From NCBI GenBank assembly GCA_036266155.1, contig DATANR010000309.1:1-37204 (forward strand): a stretch of 37,204 nt of DNA, written 5' to 3'. Made by a program: the position numbers and the translations under genes. Origin of the DNA: SIAJ01 sp036266155. Its GTDB lineage: Bacteria; Planctomycetota; Planctomycetia; Gemmatales; Gemmataceae. Below are positions 16,901 through 24,495 of the stretch, in pieces (the first letter of the stretch is position 1; every line of letters begins with the position of its first letter). Below the pieces are notes generated by a model. It had not been told where the DNA came from. It saw nothing but the letters and a program-made list of their open reading frames with translations, and did not search any database.

Positions 16901-17485
16901 TCGGTCGACGTGGCTCTGGAATTCGCCTTTTAGGGTGGGAATTTCCCCCGTGCGCATGGTGGACTTGCAAAGCACCGCTTGCTGTTCTTCTAGCCGAGTC
17001 GAAAGCGCCCGCAATCCGCGCAATCCGGCACCAGCCTCGAAAAGCGGGCCGCCAACATCGCCCTTTCCCTGGGCGATCTCGTCACTCCCCGCGAGCAAAC
17101 GACTCGCATCAAGGCCGAAAAATTGCTTAAAGCGAGTTTCGTCCAGGCCACCCAGAAATTCAATCATCTCGCGTTCCGCAATGACCGTCTTATCGTCGGA
17201 TTTTCGCAGAGTGTCCTTGTTGCCCTTGCGGCGAATGCACTCAAGCGACTTGCCGTCCTTGTTTTCAAGCCGTGCGTGTACTCGGAACTGGTTGTACTTG
17301 AAGCGAAAGTCGTCACCGGATTGCCCCGGGAATCCGTACAGAAGCGCATGGATGCCCCGAAGCGAACTGCTCTTTCCGGCCTCGTTCAGCCCGTGGATCA
17401 CTTGCAGTCCCTTCGCCTTTGTGAAGTCGAAAGGGCGCTCCTCAAATGGACCGAAGCAACGAAAGGTGATTTCGAGGAATCGCAC
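13970..17485 (-). CDS. YhaN-like SMC/Rad50-type AAA ATPase
   Basis: 1,171 residues. It starts at GTG 17485, overlapping the TAG of the nuclease gene by one base (TAGTG). The N-terminus MRFLEITFRCFGPFE and the P-loop GLNEAGKS (32-39) are typical of YhaN (COG4717, AAA_27). A very long Glu/Lys/Gln/Arg-rich coiled coil fills about 180-1040. The C-terminal lobe has the ABC-type signature LSDGTRDQLFLALRLAG, Walker B FPLIVDDALINFDD and a switch histidine in IFTHHRH. This is the Rad50/SbcC arrangement: ATP-driven DNA tethering that controls the partner Mre11/SbcD-type nuclease encoded immediately upstream. I see no zinc-hook CxxC in the coiled coil, unlike SbcC/Rad50 but as expected for YhaN. The role is probably DNA end processing or repair; B. 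subtilis YhaN is poorly characterised. Confidence 0.9.
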   Translation of the reverse strand: MRFLEITFRCFGPFEERPFDFTKAKGLQVIHGLNEAGKSSSLRGIHALLYGFPGQSGDDFRFKYNQFRVHARLENKDGKSLECIRRKGNKDTLRKSDDKTVIAEREMIEFLGGLDETRFKQFFGLDASRLLAGSDEIAQGKGDVGGPLFEAGAGLRGLRALSTRLEEQQAVLCKSTMRTGEIPTLKGEFQSHVDRIRECLLPPETYAEAVSAAEKTEEHAKALRDQRLKARAQHAQLTRYRAALPTIEQLEAAKKELQPLEQYSVLPTEFDELHRKLISDRLLARSGLTEAQNKLAELRSQLGESATADAILIFEDEIRQLGKLFGADQKQREERRQAETFRISEEGIARDIYRELTGSKNWDEMAGWKLRLEEREHIVELANRHSAVVLAVERESETVADLRADLAGLREELNKSEPVADGSAWEALVASIVKLGPLEQNATKQKQELAQSATRLENEFRQFNPVVPGVWENVPELRIPSREEIEASSVELKSAKEVLANANKQLQQIESEIDSQNNQLVQVEAGQSVPTFESLATARTDRDGGMLLVRRRLDGQTASADESSFIARHAPGRQVVDAAEASIRDCDTIADRLLIEADRVARVDSIRKQLVLLQERQRKQLYQVQQASDAVANVQSCWVAIWSESGIAPRTPDIMLAWLTRWHDWSLRRAEYRRSLGVNDREWDRINGLREQVVVECALEGEFATLAEAIDRAQSKINRTRESKSEVKRLRDAIDRTNDDIAKAERRLSQATSTQEKWVGDWAAAVASLRLSDPNPSVSTVQNYVQQQEKMHDLLKDARIKAARVREIDAERVKLITRLNAVRQGIDSAARATTEETLEADHRDLEVRLQKARDFRTRRDEVTKQIGVEEKKEAKEKSSFDKAEAHLEALRVQAGVAIIDELPDAIQRARKRSEVGKRVAELEQILSKNLIGESMVELIAAAREHANGIEEKLLELEEAQRRLDNEISTAESLAKDAKSDLDKYQRASDDAAAAHQQAALVGSRLQDRVIEFAAIHLARMAIEKAKEQYRQKNQDNMLTKAGSCFKTLTDGAFAGLDIDNEEGKDVLKAVRSEDSRADSRVSVDGLSDGTRDQLFLALRLAGIDNHLAERGPFPLIVDDALINFDDKRTRSTLACLAELAKKTQVLIFTHHRHVVQFAREVDSDAGIHELC

Positions 17486-18714
17486 TACGCCCCCTCCCCG
17501 GCTGCCGCCTGTAAGAGTGCCGTGGCTCGCTCCCAGATTTCGTCCACCTTGTCGGTGAAAACTTCACGGACTTCCGACGGAAGTGTCTTCTTCAACTTTC
17601 CGCAGTCTTCCGCGGTCAAGGGATCCGCGTCGGCATTGTTACGCAACACTTGCAACGCGGTGAGTAACTCTGATTTCGCATCTTCATTCAAGACGAGGGC
17701 GGGCGCGTTTTTCACGACGGCCTGTTTCAGCCTGATCTTTTCGATCCACACATCCCGACTCGCGAAGCCCGCCAGGTCCATCCGAAACTCTTCGGGTTTC
17801 TTTGAGATATCCGAGTAGAGCCCAGGCCGAAGTGTGAGTTCAATACGCACGGCAAGTGGACGACCCTCAGCTTTGTCGCGAGCCTCACTGATCGCTTCAT
17901 CAACGAACGTTCGCACGTCCGCTACGCGTTCCATGTCGCTCGCATCAACTGGCACTCGGGCCCACCGAAAAGTGTCGAGCGCTTGGAAATCCGTTTTGCT
18001 TCGGCCGTTTGCATCGACATCAACCAGCAGACATCCTTTCGGTCCATCTTCGCGAATGTGCCGCCCTTGGATGTTTCCTGGAAACTCGACGCAGGGATGG
18101 CGACCCTTGTTCACTTCCTCGCGCTTATGCACGTGGCCCAACGCCCAATAGTCGTAGCCGCGAGAAATCAACTCGTCGAGGGTACAAGGGGCGTAGTTTG
18201 CGTGGTCTTCACGACCGGTAAGCGAAGTGTGCAGCACACCAATGTTGAACCAACCGGGTATCGGGTTTGGGTAGTCTGCCGCAAGGTTGTTGAACTCGGC
18301 CTGTCGAGCGAAGCCCTGTCCGTGAAGTGCGACTCGAAGATGATCGAAAGGGATGGTGTCCGGCTTTTCCGTTGGAAAGGAACGAACATTGTCTGGCAGA
18401 GTCAGCTTCGACGTGATTCGGCTCTCTGCATCGTGATTGCCGGTGAGCATAACCACGGGAATTCCGGCCCTTCGGAGTTCCTGCATTTGATTGATGAAGA
18501 AGAGTCCGGTGTTGTAGTCCTTCCAATTCCCGTCGTAGTTGTCACCGGCCAAAATCACGAATTTGACGCGCCGATCAATTGCCAAGCGAACCAGATTCGT
18601 GAATGCCTTGCGGGTTGCGCCGCGAATTGCATCGACGGGCGCTCCTTCATAGGAGTCCAGTCCGAAAAGTGGGCTGTCGAGATGAACATCGGCGGCGTGG
18701 AGGAATGTGAGCAT
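17485..18714 (-). CDS. YhaO-like Mre11/SbcD-family metallophosphoesterase
   Basis: 409 residues from ATG 18714. All calcineurin-type phosphoesterase motifs are present in order: HAADVHLDSP (D9, H11), LAGDNYDG (D58), LTGNHD (N93, H94), VLHTS and ALGHVH. This is the two-metal active site of Mre11/SbcD nucleases. The C-terminal region (about 250-405) lacks these motifs and is probably the capping and ATPase-binding part. YhaO (COG0420) is the usual partner of YhaN, and here the YhaN-like gene starts in the stop codon of this one. The product should be a DNA nuclease (exo- or hairpin endonuclease) controlled by the ATPase; cytosolic. No obvious ribosome binding site precedes the ATG. Confidence 0.92.
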   Translation of the reverse strand: MLTFLHAADVHLDSPLFGLDSYEGAPVDAIRGATRKAFTNLVRLAIDRRVKFVILAGDNYDGNWKDYNTGLFFINQMQELRRAGIPVVMLTGNHDAESRITSKLTLPDNVRSFPTEKPDTIPFDHLRVALHGQGFARQAEFNNLAADYPNPIPGWFNIGVLHTSLTGREDHANYAPCTLDELISRGYDYWALGHVHKREEVNKGRHPCVEFPGNIQGRHIREDGPKGCLLVDVDANGRSKTDFQALDTFRWARVPVDASDMERVADVRTFVDEAISEARDKAEGRPLAVRIELTLRPGLYSDISKKPEEFRMDLAGFASRDVWIEKIRLKQAVVKNAPALVLNEDAKSELLTALQVLRNNADADPLTAEDCGKLKKTLPSEVREVFTDKVDEIWERATALLQAAAGEGA

Positions 18715-18734
18715 TTATTGTTCTGACACTAGGC

Positions 18735-19105
18735 CTAAGGATTGGTGCTTTTGGGTTCTGCCAACTGCGGGTCGAAACGAACCTGTTCCCATTGGACTAT
18801 GTCGAAAGGCTGAAGCACTTGGCGGTCGCATCCAGCAGTAGCGATCTCGCCGTTTAAGCGATACATCCAGTACCAGTCCTCATCGACGCTCGCCTCTTCA
18901 TCGATTTCGGTGACGAACGCGCCGAGATGAGAATACCTGACGTCAAAACTCAAAGCACCGAGGGGAGGAGTGACGCCGCGACCAACGCTTGCGCGACGGT
19001 AATGCCCGTGGACCACTCAACTGAAACGCCCCAGGTGCGCCCGCATCGAAAACGGAAATGTTGGTAAATCGTTTGAATGCCAGTGCATTGGCTTAATTTG
19101 GACAT
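18735..19105 (-). pseudogene. DUF4430-like small protein gene interrupted by a -1 frameshift
   Basis: The ATG at 19105 has an excellent ribosome binding site (GGGAG, 7 nt away) and encodes MSKLSQCTGIQTIYQ, then WGVSVEWSTGITVAQALVAAS before stopping at 18950. The other frame carries the matching continuation, GALSFDVRYSHLGAFVTEID followed by DEDWYWMYRLNGEIATAG and PFDIVQWEQVRF. Joined, they form one domain with the DUF4430/transcobalamin-C-like order: a strand, a TVxxAL helix, lGxFVtxID, a W-Y-W-NG motif, and a final W strand. The frames meet at CCCC (plus-strand GGGG at 18962-18965), where a one-base backward slip restores the frame. It is either a sequencing or assembly indel, a recent pseudogene, or translational slippage. 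Standing alone, the downstream part could start at ATG 19016. It lies 20 bp upstream of the YhaO-like gene and may be in its operon. No signal peptide. Confidence 0.6.
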
Positions 19106-19326
19106 GCTGAATCTCCCAGTAGTGGGAAGATCGTACCTGCGGACATCGCCCAATGCAAGATAGATTGCCACAACCGATCAATATTATCATGTGTGTATGA
19201 TTAGACTCGTTTTAAGTATCTCATATATAAGTACTTATGAAACTCGTTGTTTTTTCGTTCTTCGCGCAGAAAACTTGAATCGAGATAGACTCTCAGCTGA
19301 CAATAGAAGAATGATCGCGGGACCAT
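19106..19326. promoter_or_regulatory. AT-rich intergenic region upstream of the DUF4430-yhaO-yhaN run
   Basis: A 221-bp spacer that is markedly AT-rich (for example around 19180-19260, with TCATATATAAG-type sequence). It lies upstream of the minus-strand DUF4430/nuclease genes and downstream of the ComM-like gene, so it should hold the promoter of the former and the 3' end of the latter. No defined operator was recognised. Confidence 0.3.
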
Positions 19327-21093
19327 TCAGAACGCCTCCCGCAGCACCCCGCCAACCACGTAACCTGCCGCCGTATCCAAGTGCTTCACTTCCACCTCAA
19401 CGCTCGTGTCCAGGTCGGCGACGGTGCGTGCCACCTTTGCCAGGCGGTCCATGGAGCGTGTGGAAAGGGTGTTGGTGTCGACCAAATTCTTGAAGCGCGC
19501 GAGGCCGGTTGGCGAAAACTTGCACAACTCGAACACGCTTCCACCAGGTATGGCCGCATTGAACGGGATACCCGTTCCCTTGAAGCGAGCGATTTGGAGA
19601 TCGCGCGCCGTTTCCACCGAGTTGCGCATTGTCGCCGAAAGGTTCTCTTCCGCCTTCTCGAAACGCTCGTCCGTCGTGAGCCGTTGCAGTTCGACTTGCA
19701 GGTCGATGCGATCCAGAATCGGGCCGCTCAACTTCTTCTGATACTTCTTCACTTCGGCAGCCTTGCAACGGCATTGGTCTGTGCCGAAATACCCGCACGG
19801 GCATGGGTTCATGGCCGCCAGCAACGTAAATCTCGACGGGTATTTGAACGAAGCGTTCACGCGCGACACCACGATCTCGCCAGCCTCGATAGGTTGCCGA
19901 AGCGATTCGAGCGTCGCCCGGCTGAACTCGGCAAGTTCATCGAGAAACAGGACGCCGAGATGAGCCATTGTTATTTCGCCGGGCTTTGGAATTCCGCTGC
20001 CGCCGCCAATAATCGATTGTTTGGATGCCGTGTGATGCACCGTGCGGACCGGCCGCCGCGTGACCGCGACACCATCCTTCTCAAGCGCACCTTGGGCCGA
20101 GTAAATTCGCGTCAGCTCGACTTTTTCGTCATTGGTCAGCCGCGGCAAGATTCCGGGAAGCGCACTGGCGAGCAGTGATTTGCCTTCACCCGGTGGACCG
20201 ATCATCAGCATGTTGTGGCCGCCCGCCGCGCAGATGCAGGCGGCCTCCTTTGCTCGCTTCTGTCCGCGAATCTGGCCGAAGTCCGGCGCCTTGGGAATGT
20301 GGTCCTCGAACTGAATGCCGTTCTTGAGGGCGTTCTGAAGCTTCCCGCTCCCCAGGAAGTAAGCGATGACTTGATCCAGAGTACCAACCGGATATACCCG
20401 GCAACCTTCATGGCCGGGCTTTGCGAGAATGAGGGCGCATTCCTTTTCGTTTCCGCTCGGCACGAGCAAATTCTGGCCCGGCTTCGCTCGATGAGCAATT
20501 GAGAGAATGCCGGGCACACGTCGGACTTCTCCGTGGAGCCCGAGTTCGCCGACAATGATAAAATCTTCTTCTCGGGCTGCAGCCAAGTCCGGCAGCATTC
20601 CAGCTGCCTGCAGCATGATGATGGCGAGCGGAAGATCGAGCCACGTGCCGTCCTTCGGAATGTCGGGTGGCGTGAGATTGATCAGCACGCTCACCATCGT
20701 GCCGGGAACCCCGAGCTTCGAGAACGCCCCGGCTATGCGATCCAGTGATTCGCGAACGCATTCGCGGGCCATTCCAGTAATCTTGACACTCTGCGCTAAC
20801 GGCAAAGGCTCATCGAGAATCTCCATCGCTCGCGCTTCGAGCTTGATGAGGTGGCCATCGAGCCCGAATAGAATTCCGCCCGTCAGATTATGGTCGAGCC
20901 GGAGGAGCTCACGCAATTTAGCGTGGGACATTCGAGACGGCGGTAATGGCGGCGGTGCAGACCTCGCCACCGCCAGACCCTTGGCCGTGAAGACGTTCTG
21001 GCACCACAGGCAGCGGACCTGCTTGCCGTTCACGTCGACGGCGGACTGGAGCATGACCCCGCAGGCGGGGCAGGGATATTGAAAGGGCGTCAT
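19327..21093 (-). CDS. ComM/YifB-type Mg-chelatase-like AAA ATPase with N-terminal zinc ribbon
   Basis: 588 residues from ATG 21093 (a TTG at 21099 adds two). Residues 8-31 hold CPAC and CLWC, a four-cysteine zinc ribbon, followed by a Pro-rich linker (PPPLPPS). At about 70 comes the usual start of the family, GGILFGLDGHLIKLE, an S5-like/Lon-protease-like domain. The AAA module has Walker A GPPGEGKS, Walker B GVLFLDELAEF, and the family hallmarks NPCPCGYFG, CRCKAAEVKKYQ and KLSGPILDRIDLQVE. The C-terminal helical domain has TLSTRSMDRLAKVARTVADL. ComM is a hexameric helicase that promotes branch migration during natural transformation. The zinc ribbon is an extra element not found in the standard protein. 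No other competence genes lie nearby. Confidence 0.92.
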   Translation of the reverse strand: MTPFQYPCPACGVMLQSAVDVNGKQVRCLWCQNVFTAKGLAVARSAPPPLPPSRMSHAKLRELLRLDHNLTGGILFGLDGHLIKLEARAMEILDEPLPLAQSVKITGMARECVRESLDRIAGAFSKLGVPGTMVSVLINLTPPDIPKDGTWLDLPLAIIMLQAAGMLPDLAAAREEDFIIVGELGLHGEVRRVPGILSIAHRAKPGQNLLVPSGNEKECALILAKPGHEGCRVYPVGTLDQVIAYFLGSGKLQNALKNGIQFEDHIPKAPDFGQIRGQKRAKEAACICAAGGHNMLMIGPPGEGKSLLASALPGILPRLTNDEKVELTRIYSAQGALEKDGVAVTRRPVRTVHHTASKQSIIGGGSGIPKPGEITMAHLGVLFLDELAEFSRATLESLRQPIEAGEIVVSRVNASFKYPSRFTLLAAMNPCPCGYFGTDQCRCKAAEVKKYQKKLSGPILDRIDLQVELQRLTTDERFEKAEENLSATMRNSVETARDLQIARFKGTGIPFNAAIPGGSVFELCKFSPTGLARFKNLVDTNTLSTRSMDRLAKVARTVADLDTSVEVEVKHLDTAAGYVVGGVLREAF

Positions 21094-21274
21094 GGTCAAA
21101 TGTGCATAGGGAGTGAGCGATCGAGCCGAGTGAAGTGATTTTCCGCTGAATAAGGAGCTGATGTCAAGAGCCTAGAGCCTCTTCTTTGATCGTTGCACGC
21201 TCCATCAGCAGTTTCCAGAATGGGGTCGTCCGCCAATAAGACGAACGACCCGACGCTCCAAGATGGCAGTCCCC

Positions 21275-22852
21275 TTACACCCGCAGCAGCTTGCACGCTT
21301 CTTCATACCCCGGCGCGCGGCCGGTTTTCGTGTCTTGCTGCGAGAAGCCGTACATGCTGGCCGTCACGCGGGCGAGGGCGACGACTTGCCGCCAACGGAA
21401 GGCGGCGCGGGTTGAGGCGAATTCCTCGTTGGTCGTGCGGTAGTACTTCTCGGCGTGCAGCCGGCCGTCTTCGCTGATGGCGTATTGCAACAGCAGGTCG
21501 AACACCGGGCGGGCCTGGCCGCCGACTTCGCCGATGCGCTGGGCCACGGCCATCGCCAGAAGTTGGTTGTTCTCGCGGATGGCGCCGTCGAGTTCCTTCA
21601 ACAAGGTCTCCGGCGTCTTGGCCGTCACTTTCTCCAGGTCTGCCGCGTGGGGGTATGGCTCTTTGAGGTGTCCCGGCTTCGGCTGACTCAATGACCAGTG
21701 ATGACTGTTGGCCGCGTCCATCGCCGCGAGCATCAGGCCGGCCGCGCGGTTGCGCGCGTTGGACACGCGGATGATGTTGCGCCAGGCGTTGGTCGCGTCG
21801 GACGCGTGGACACCCGGCGAATCGCCGTGAGTCCGTCGGCCATAATTCTTGCCTTCCCAGTTCTCGGTTTGCCGCAGGACGAGAGCATTCGCCGCCAGCG
21901 AGACGGCCTCGCCGATGTGTTCGGGAGCAAAGCCTTCGGCCAGGGCCATCGCGATTGCTTCGCCGGCCTGCGTCGTCGTCGAGGTGAGGATCGTGTTGCT
22001 CAGGTTCTCGACCCATGCGTCGTCCGCAACACGGGTCCCACGCGCGTCCTTCGGCAGCTTGTATTTCTCTAACAGTTCGGGGATTGCTTTGCGCATGGCC
22101 CCGGTCACGCCGTCGTGACCGCCCTTCGAGTCGGCGCACTGTTTGGCACACTGGCGAACCGATTGCCGCAGCAACGTGACGGCATGGTCGCGGCCGACGA
22201 TGTCGAGCATGGCATACGCCCGCCACGGCATCACCACCGTGTGGACGTTGTGATTGTCCTCGACGCCGAGCAGGGCCGCGTCGAGCGCATCTTCCGGCGA
22301 AGTCATGCCGATCGAGGCGAGCGCCCGCTCGGCGGTCACGCGATCGCCGGCGTCGACGGCCTTGCGGACGGCTTCCGGAACCGCAGCTTCAGCCGGTGTG
22401 ATGGGCTTCAGAACTTCATTCTTGCGCCCGCCGACTTCCGAAGTGTAATGAGCGTTGCGATACAGCACCTTCAAGAGCGGCAGGGCCTGTTTCTCCTTCG
22501 GCATTTCGTTCGCCATCTGATAAGCGGGCACGAGAGCCATGAAGGTGTGGAAGCCGAAATAATTTTCGCCGCCGAAGGTGCGGGCGTTGGCGAACGCGGC
22601 CGCGGCGGTGAGGCGCTTCAGATCGGTGCCCGTGTTGAGTTTGTCGACAAGGATCGGCAGCAGCTTGTCCTTGGGCGTCTCTTGCAAGAGCGCGACGAGC
22701 GGTTCGAGGGTGCCGAAGTTGAGTTCCTTCGGCTCGTCGCCGGCGATGGCGGGACAGAGGCCGAGTTCGGTGGCGAGCCCGGCCCCGAGGCCGGCAGCGA
22801 TCATACCCTTGCCGACGTCAGCGAGAAAGTCACGGCGTGATTGATTCATCAT
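21275..22852 (-). CDS. Tat-exported protein of unknown function
   Basis: 525 residues from ATG 22852 (GGAG 6 nt upstream; an ATG one codon later is equally possible). The N-terminus has a twin-arginine signal, SRRDFLADVGKG followed by a hydrophobic Ala/Gly-rich stretch ending near AIAGDEP (about residue 40), so the protein is predicted to be exported folded, often with a cofactor. The rest is mainly helical with scattered conserved-looking histidines: YFGFHTF, NVHTVVMPWRAYAM, HGDSPGVHASDATNAW and NSHHWS. I do not recognise the family with certainty; the histidine pattern would suit a metal-binding helical bundle, but this is a guess. It stands alone between the ComM-like gene and a palindrome upstream of the DUF1559 gene. 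Confidence 0.8.
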   Translation of the reverse strand: MMNQSRRDFLADVGKGMIAAGLGAGLATELGLCPAIAGDEPKELNFGTLEPLVALLQETPKDKLLPILVDKLNTGTDLKRLTAAAAFANARTFGGENYFGFHTFMALVPAYQMANEMPKEKQALPLLKVLYRNAHYTSEVGGRKNEVLKPITPAEAAVPEAVRKAVDAGDRVTAERALASIGMTSPEDALDAALLGVEDNHNVHTVVMPWRAYAMLDIVGRDHAVTLLRQSVRQCAKQCADSKGGHDGVTGAMRKAIPELLEKYKLPKDARGTRVADDAWVENLSNTILTSTTTQAGEAIAMALAEGFAPEHIGEAVSLAANALVLRQTENWEGKNYGRRTHGDSPGVHASDATNAWRNIIRVSNARNRAAGLMLAAMDAANSHHWSLSQPKPGHLKEPYPHAADLEKVTAKTPETLLKELDGAIRENNQLLAMAVAQRIGEVGGQARPVFDLLLQYAISEDGRLHAEKYYRTTNEEFASTRAAFRWRQVVALARVTASMYGFSQQDTKTGRAPGYEEACKLLRV

Positions 22853-22935
22853 GAGAGGCTCCGCGAGAGGAGGAGAGCGATGGCCCCATTGTGAGCGAGA
22901 TTGATCGGTTATTCAAGCGCGAAAGCGAGGCTCGT

Positions 22936-23000
22936 GTAGCTGAATTCGTGAGAATGGAGGTTTCGCCGGCCGAAGCCTGAATTCTGACGAATTCAGCTAC
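22936..23000. repeat. 65-bp near-perfect palindrome (hairpin, REP/MITE-like)
   Basis: GTAGCTGAATTCGT (22936-22949) is matched exactly in reverse complement by ACGAATTCAGCTAC (22987-23000). The similarity continues inward with few mismatches to a GGCCGG-like centre, so almost the whole 65 bp can fold into one long hairpin. It lies between the divergently transcribed Tat-exported gene and the DUF1559 gene. The absence of a coding region and the precise ends suggest a mobile palindromic element rather than a simple terminator. Confidence 0.8.
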
Positions 23001-23100
23001 GCAGTCTATTGATGAACTGACGATAGCGCTTGCAATGCGGCCGTCGGCTCGCTTACCATGTTCTTTGTTCCTCATCCATTCTTTGCGCCCGGAGGTTTTC

Positions 23101-24045
23101 ATGTCCTCTTCCTCCAGGCGGCGAGCGTTCACGTTGATCGAACTGCTCGTCGTCATCGCGATCATCGCGATCCTGATCGGCTTGTTACTGCCAGCGGTGC
23201 AAAAAATCCGCGAGGCGGCCAATCGCATGAAGTGCTCGAACAACATGAAACAGTGGGGCCTGGCGTTCCACAATTACAACGACACCATGGGCGCCCTGCC
23301 TGAGGCGAACCGCAACAATCCGCGCCGCGTGTGGGTCGTGCTCGTGTGGCCGTTCGTCGAGCAGGGCAACATGTACGTTCAATTCGACCAGACGCTCAAC
23401 TTCTGGCAGGCGCCGAACACGGTCGTGAACACGACCAACGGCATCTATGCGAAGACCGCCCCGATCTACTACTGCCCGAGCGACCGGGTGAACGCGCTCT
23501 GGAAAGGCGACCCCTACTGGCGCGCCCGCGGCAGTTACGTCATCAACTGGGGTAACATGGCCGTGCCTTATAATCCCGGCGACCCCGCCCAGAACCCGGC
23601 CAACGGCTATGCCCCGTTCGGCTACACCGACTTCGTGAACGGCAGCAACCCGCGGACGACGACGCTGAGCCTCATCACCGACGGCACGTCGAGCACGATG
23701 CTCTTGTCCGAAGTCATCATGGCCGGCAGCGACACGGACTACGACATCCGCGGCGACATGCTCAACGACGATCGGCCGTGTACCATGTTTATGACGCTGA
23801 ACACGCCGAACACGGGGACCGACGTGTCACCGTATTGCAATTCAGCGACGTACCCGCAGAACCCGCCGTGCACGAACGCTGGCAGTGGATACTCGCATAA
23901 GGCGGCGCGCAGCAAGCATGCGGGTGGCGTCAATGTGCTGTTCGGCGACGGCCACGTGCAATTCATTCGCAACGCGATCAGCCTGGCCACCTGGCGAGCG
24001 ATCGGCACGATGAACGGCGGCGAAGTCATTGGTAACGATTTCTAA
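23101..24045 (+). CDS. DUF1559 pseudopilin-like protein (planctomycete)
   Basis: 314 residues from ATG 23101, chosen because GGAGG lies 5-6 nt upstream; an earlier in-frame ATG at 23035 would place 22 extra residues before the signal. It starts SSSSRRRAFTLIELLVV and continues IAIIAILIGLLLPAVQ, a type IV prepilin N-methylation signal with its hydrophobic helix. Then comes the family motif REAANRMKCSNNMKQWGLAF. The C-terminus has GGVNVLFGDGHVQFIRNAI, the H-x9-DG motif of DUF1559. These proteins are multiplied in planctomycete genomes and are presumed to be pseudopilin-like exported structural proteins; exact roles are unknown. The small lipoprotein gene downstream (30 bp) is a frequent companion. 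Confidence 0.95.
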   Translation: MSSSSRRRAFTLIELLVVIAIIAILIGLLLPAVQKIREAANRMKCSNNMKQWGLAFHNYNDTMGALPEANRNNPRRVWVVLVWPFVEQGNMYVQFDQTLNFWQAPNTVVNTTNGIYAKTAPIYYCPSDRVNALWKGDPYWRARGSYVINWGNMAVPYNPGDPAQNPANGYAPFGYTDFVNGSNPRTTTLSLITDGTSSTMLLSEVIMAGSDTDYDIRGDMLNDDRPCTMFMTLNTPNTGTDVSPYCNSATYPQNPPCTNAGSGYSHKAARSKHAGGVNVLFGDGHVQFIRNAISLATWRAIGTMNGGEVIGNDF

Positions 24046-24075
24046 CGATCGGTAATTATTCTCTGAGGCTCATCC

Positions 24076-24486
24076 GTGACCCACATCGCGCGCTTCGTTG
24101 GTTTCTGTTTGACCGTCGTCGCCATCGTCGCGACTGGTTGTCAGGGTGGTTCGACGTCCACCCTGACGGGAACGGTGACCGTGGACGGCCAGCCGCTCAA
24201 GGACGGCGCCGTCCGCTTCATTCCGCTCGACCCCAGCAAGGGCGGGACGGCCGGGGCGGTCATCAAGGACGGAACGTTTACTTGCCAGGTACCCGTCGGC
24301 GAAATGCGCGTCGAATTCAACGGCGCCAAGGTCGTCGGCAAGCGCAAGGCCTACGACACCCCGGACAGCCCGATGGTCGACATCGTCGAGGAATTGTTGC
24401 CCGCGAAGTACAACACGCAATCGGAACTCAAGATCACCATCAAAGGCGGTTCGCAAAAGGAGACGTGGGCGTTGGTGACGAAGTGA
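24076..24486 (+). CDS. Carboxypeptidase-regulatory-like lipoprotein
   Basis: 136 residues from GTG 24076, with TGAGG upstream. The N-terminus has a hydrophobic stretch (FCLTVVAIVATGC) ending in a lipobox cysteine, so it is a predicted lipoprotein. The mature part has the beta-sandwich pattern LTGTVTVDGQPLKDGAVRF, then GTAGAVIKDGTFTCQVPVG, typical of the small 'carboxypeptidase regulatory-like' proteins next to DUF1559 genes in planctomycetes. It likely sits in the same transcript as the DUF1559 gene, 30 bp downstream, and converges on ribH with 9 bp between stops. Function unknown; presumably cell-envelope structural. Confidence 0.9.
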   Translation: MTHIARFVGFCLTVVAIVATGCQGGSTSTLTGTVTVDGQPLKDGAVRFIPLDPSKGGTAGAVIKDGTFTCQVPVGEMRVEFNGAKVVGKRKAYDTPDSPMVDIVEELLPAKYNTQSELKITIKGGSQKETWALVTK

Positions 24487-24495
24487 TCCGTCAGG

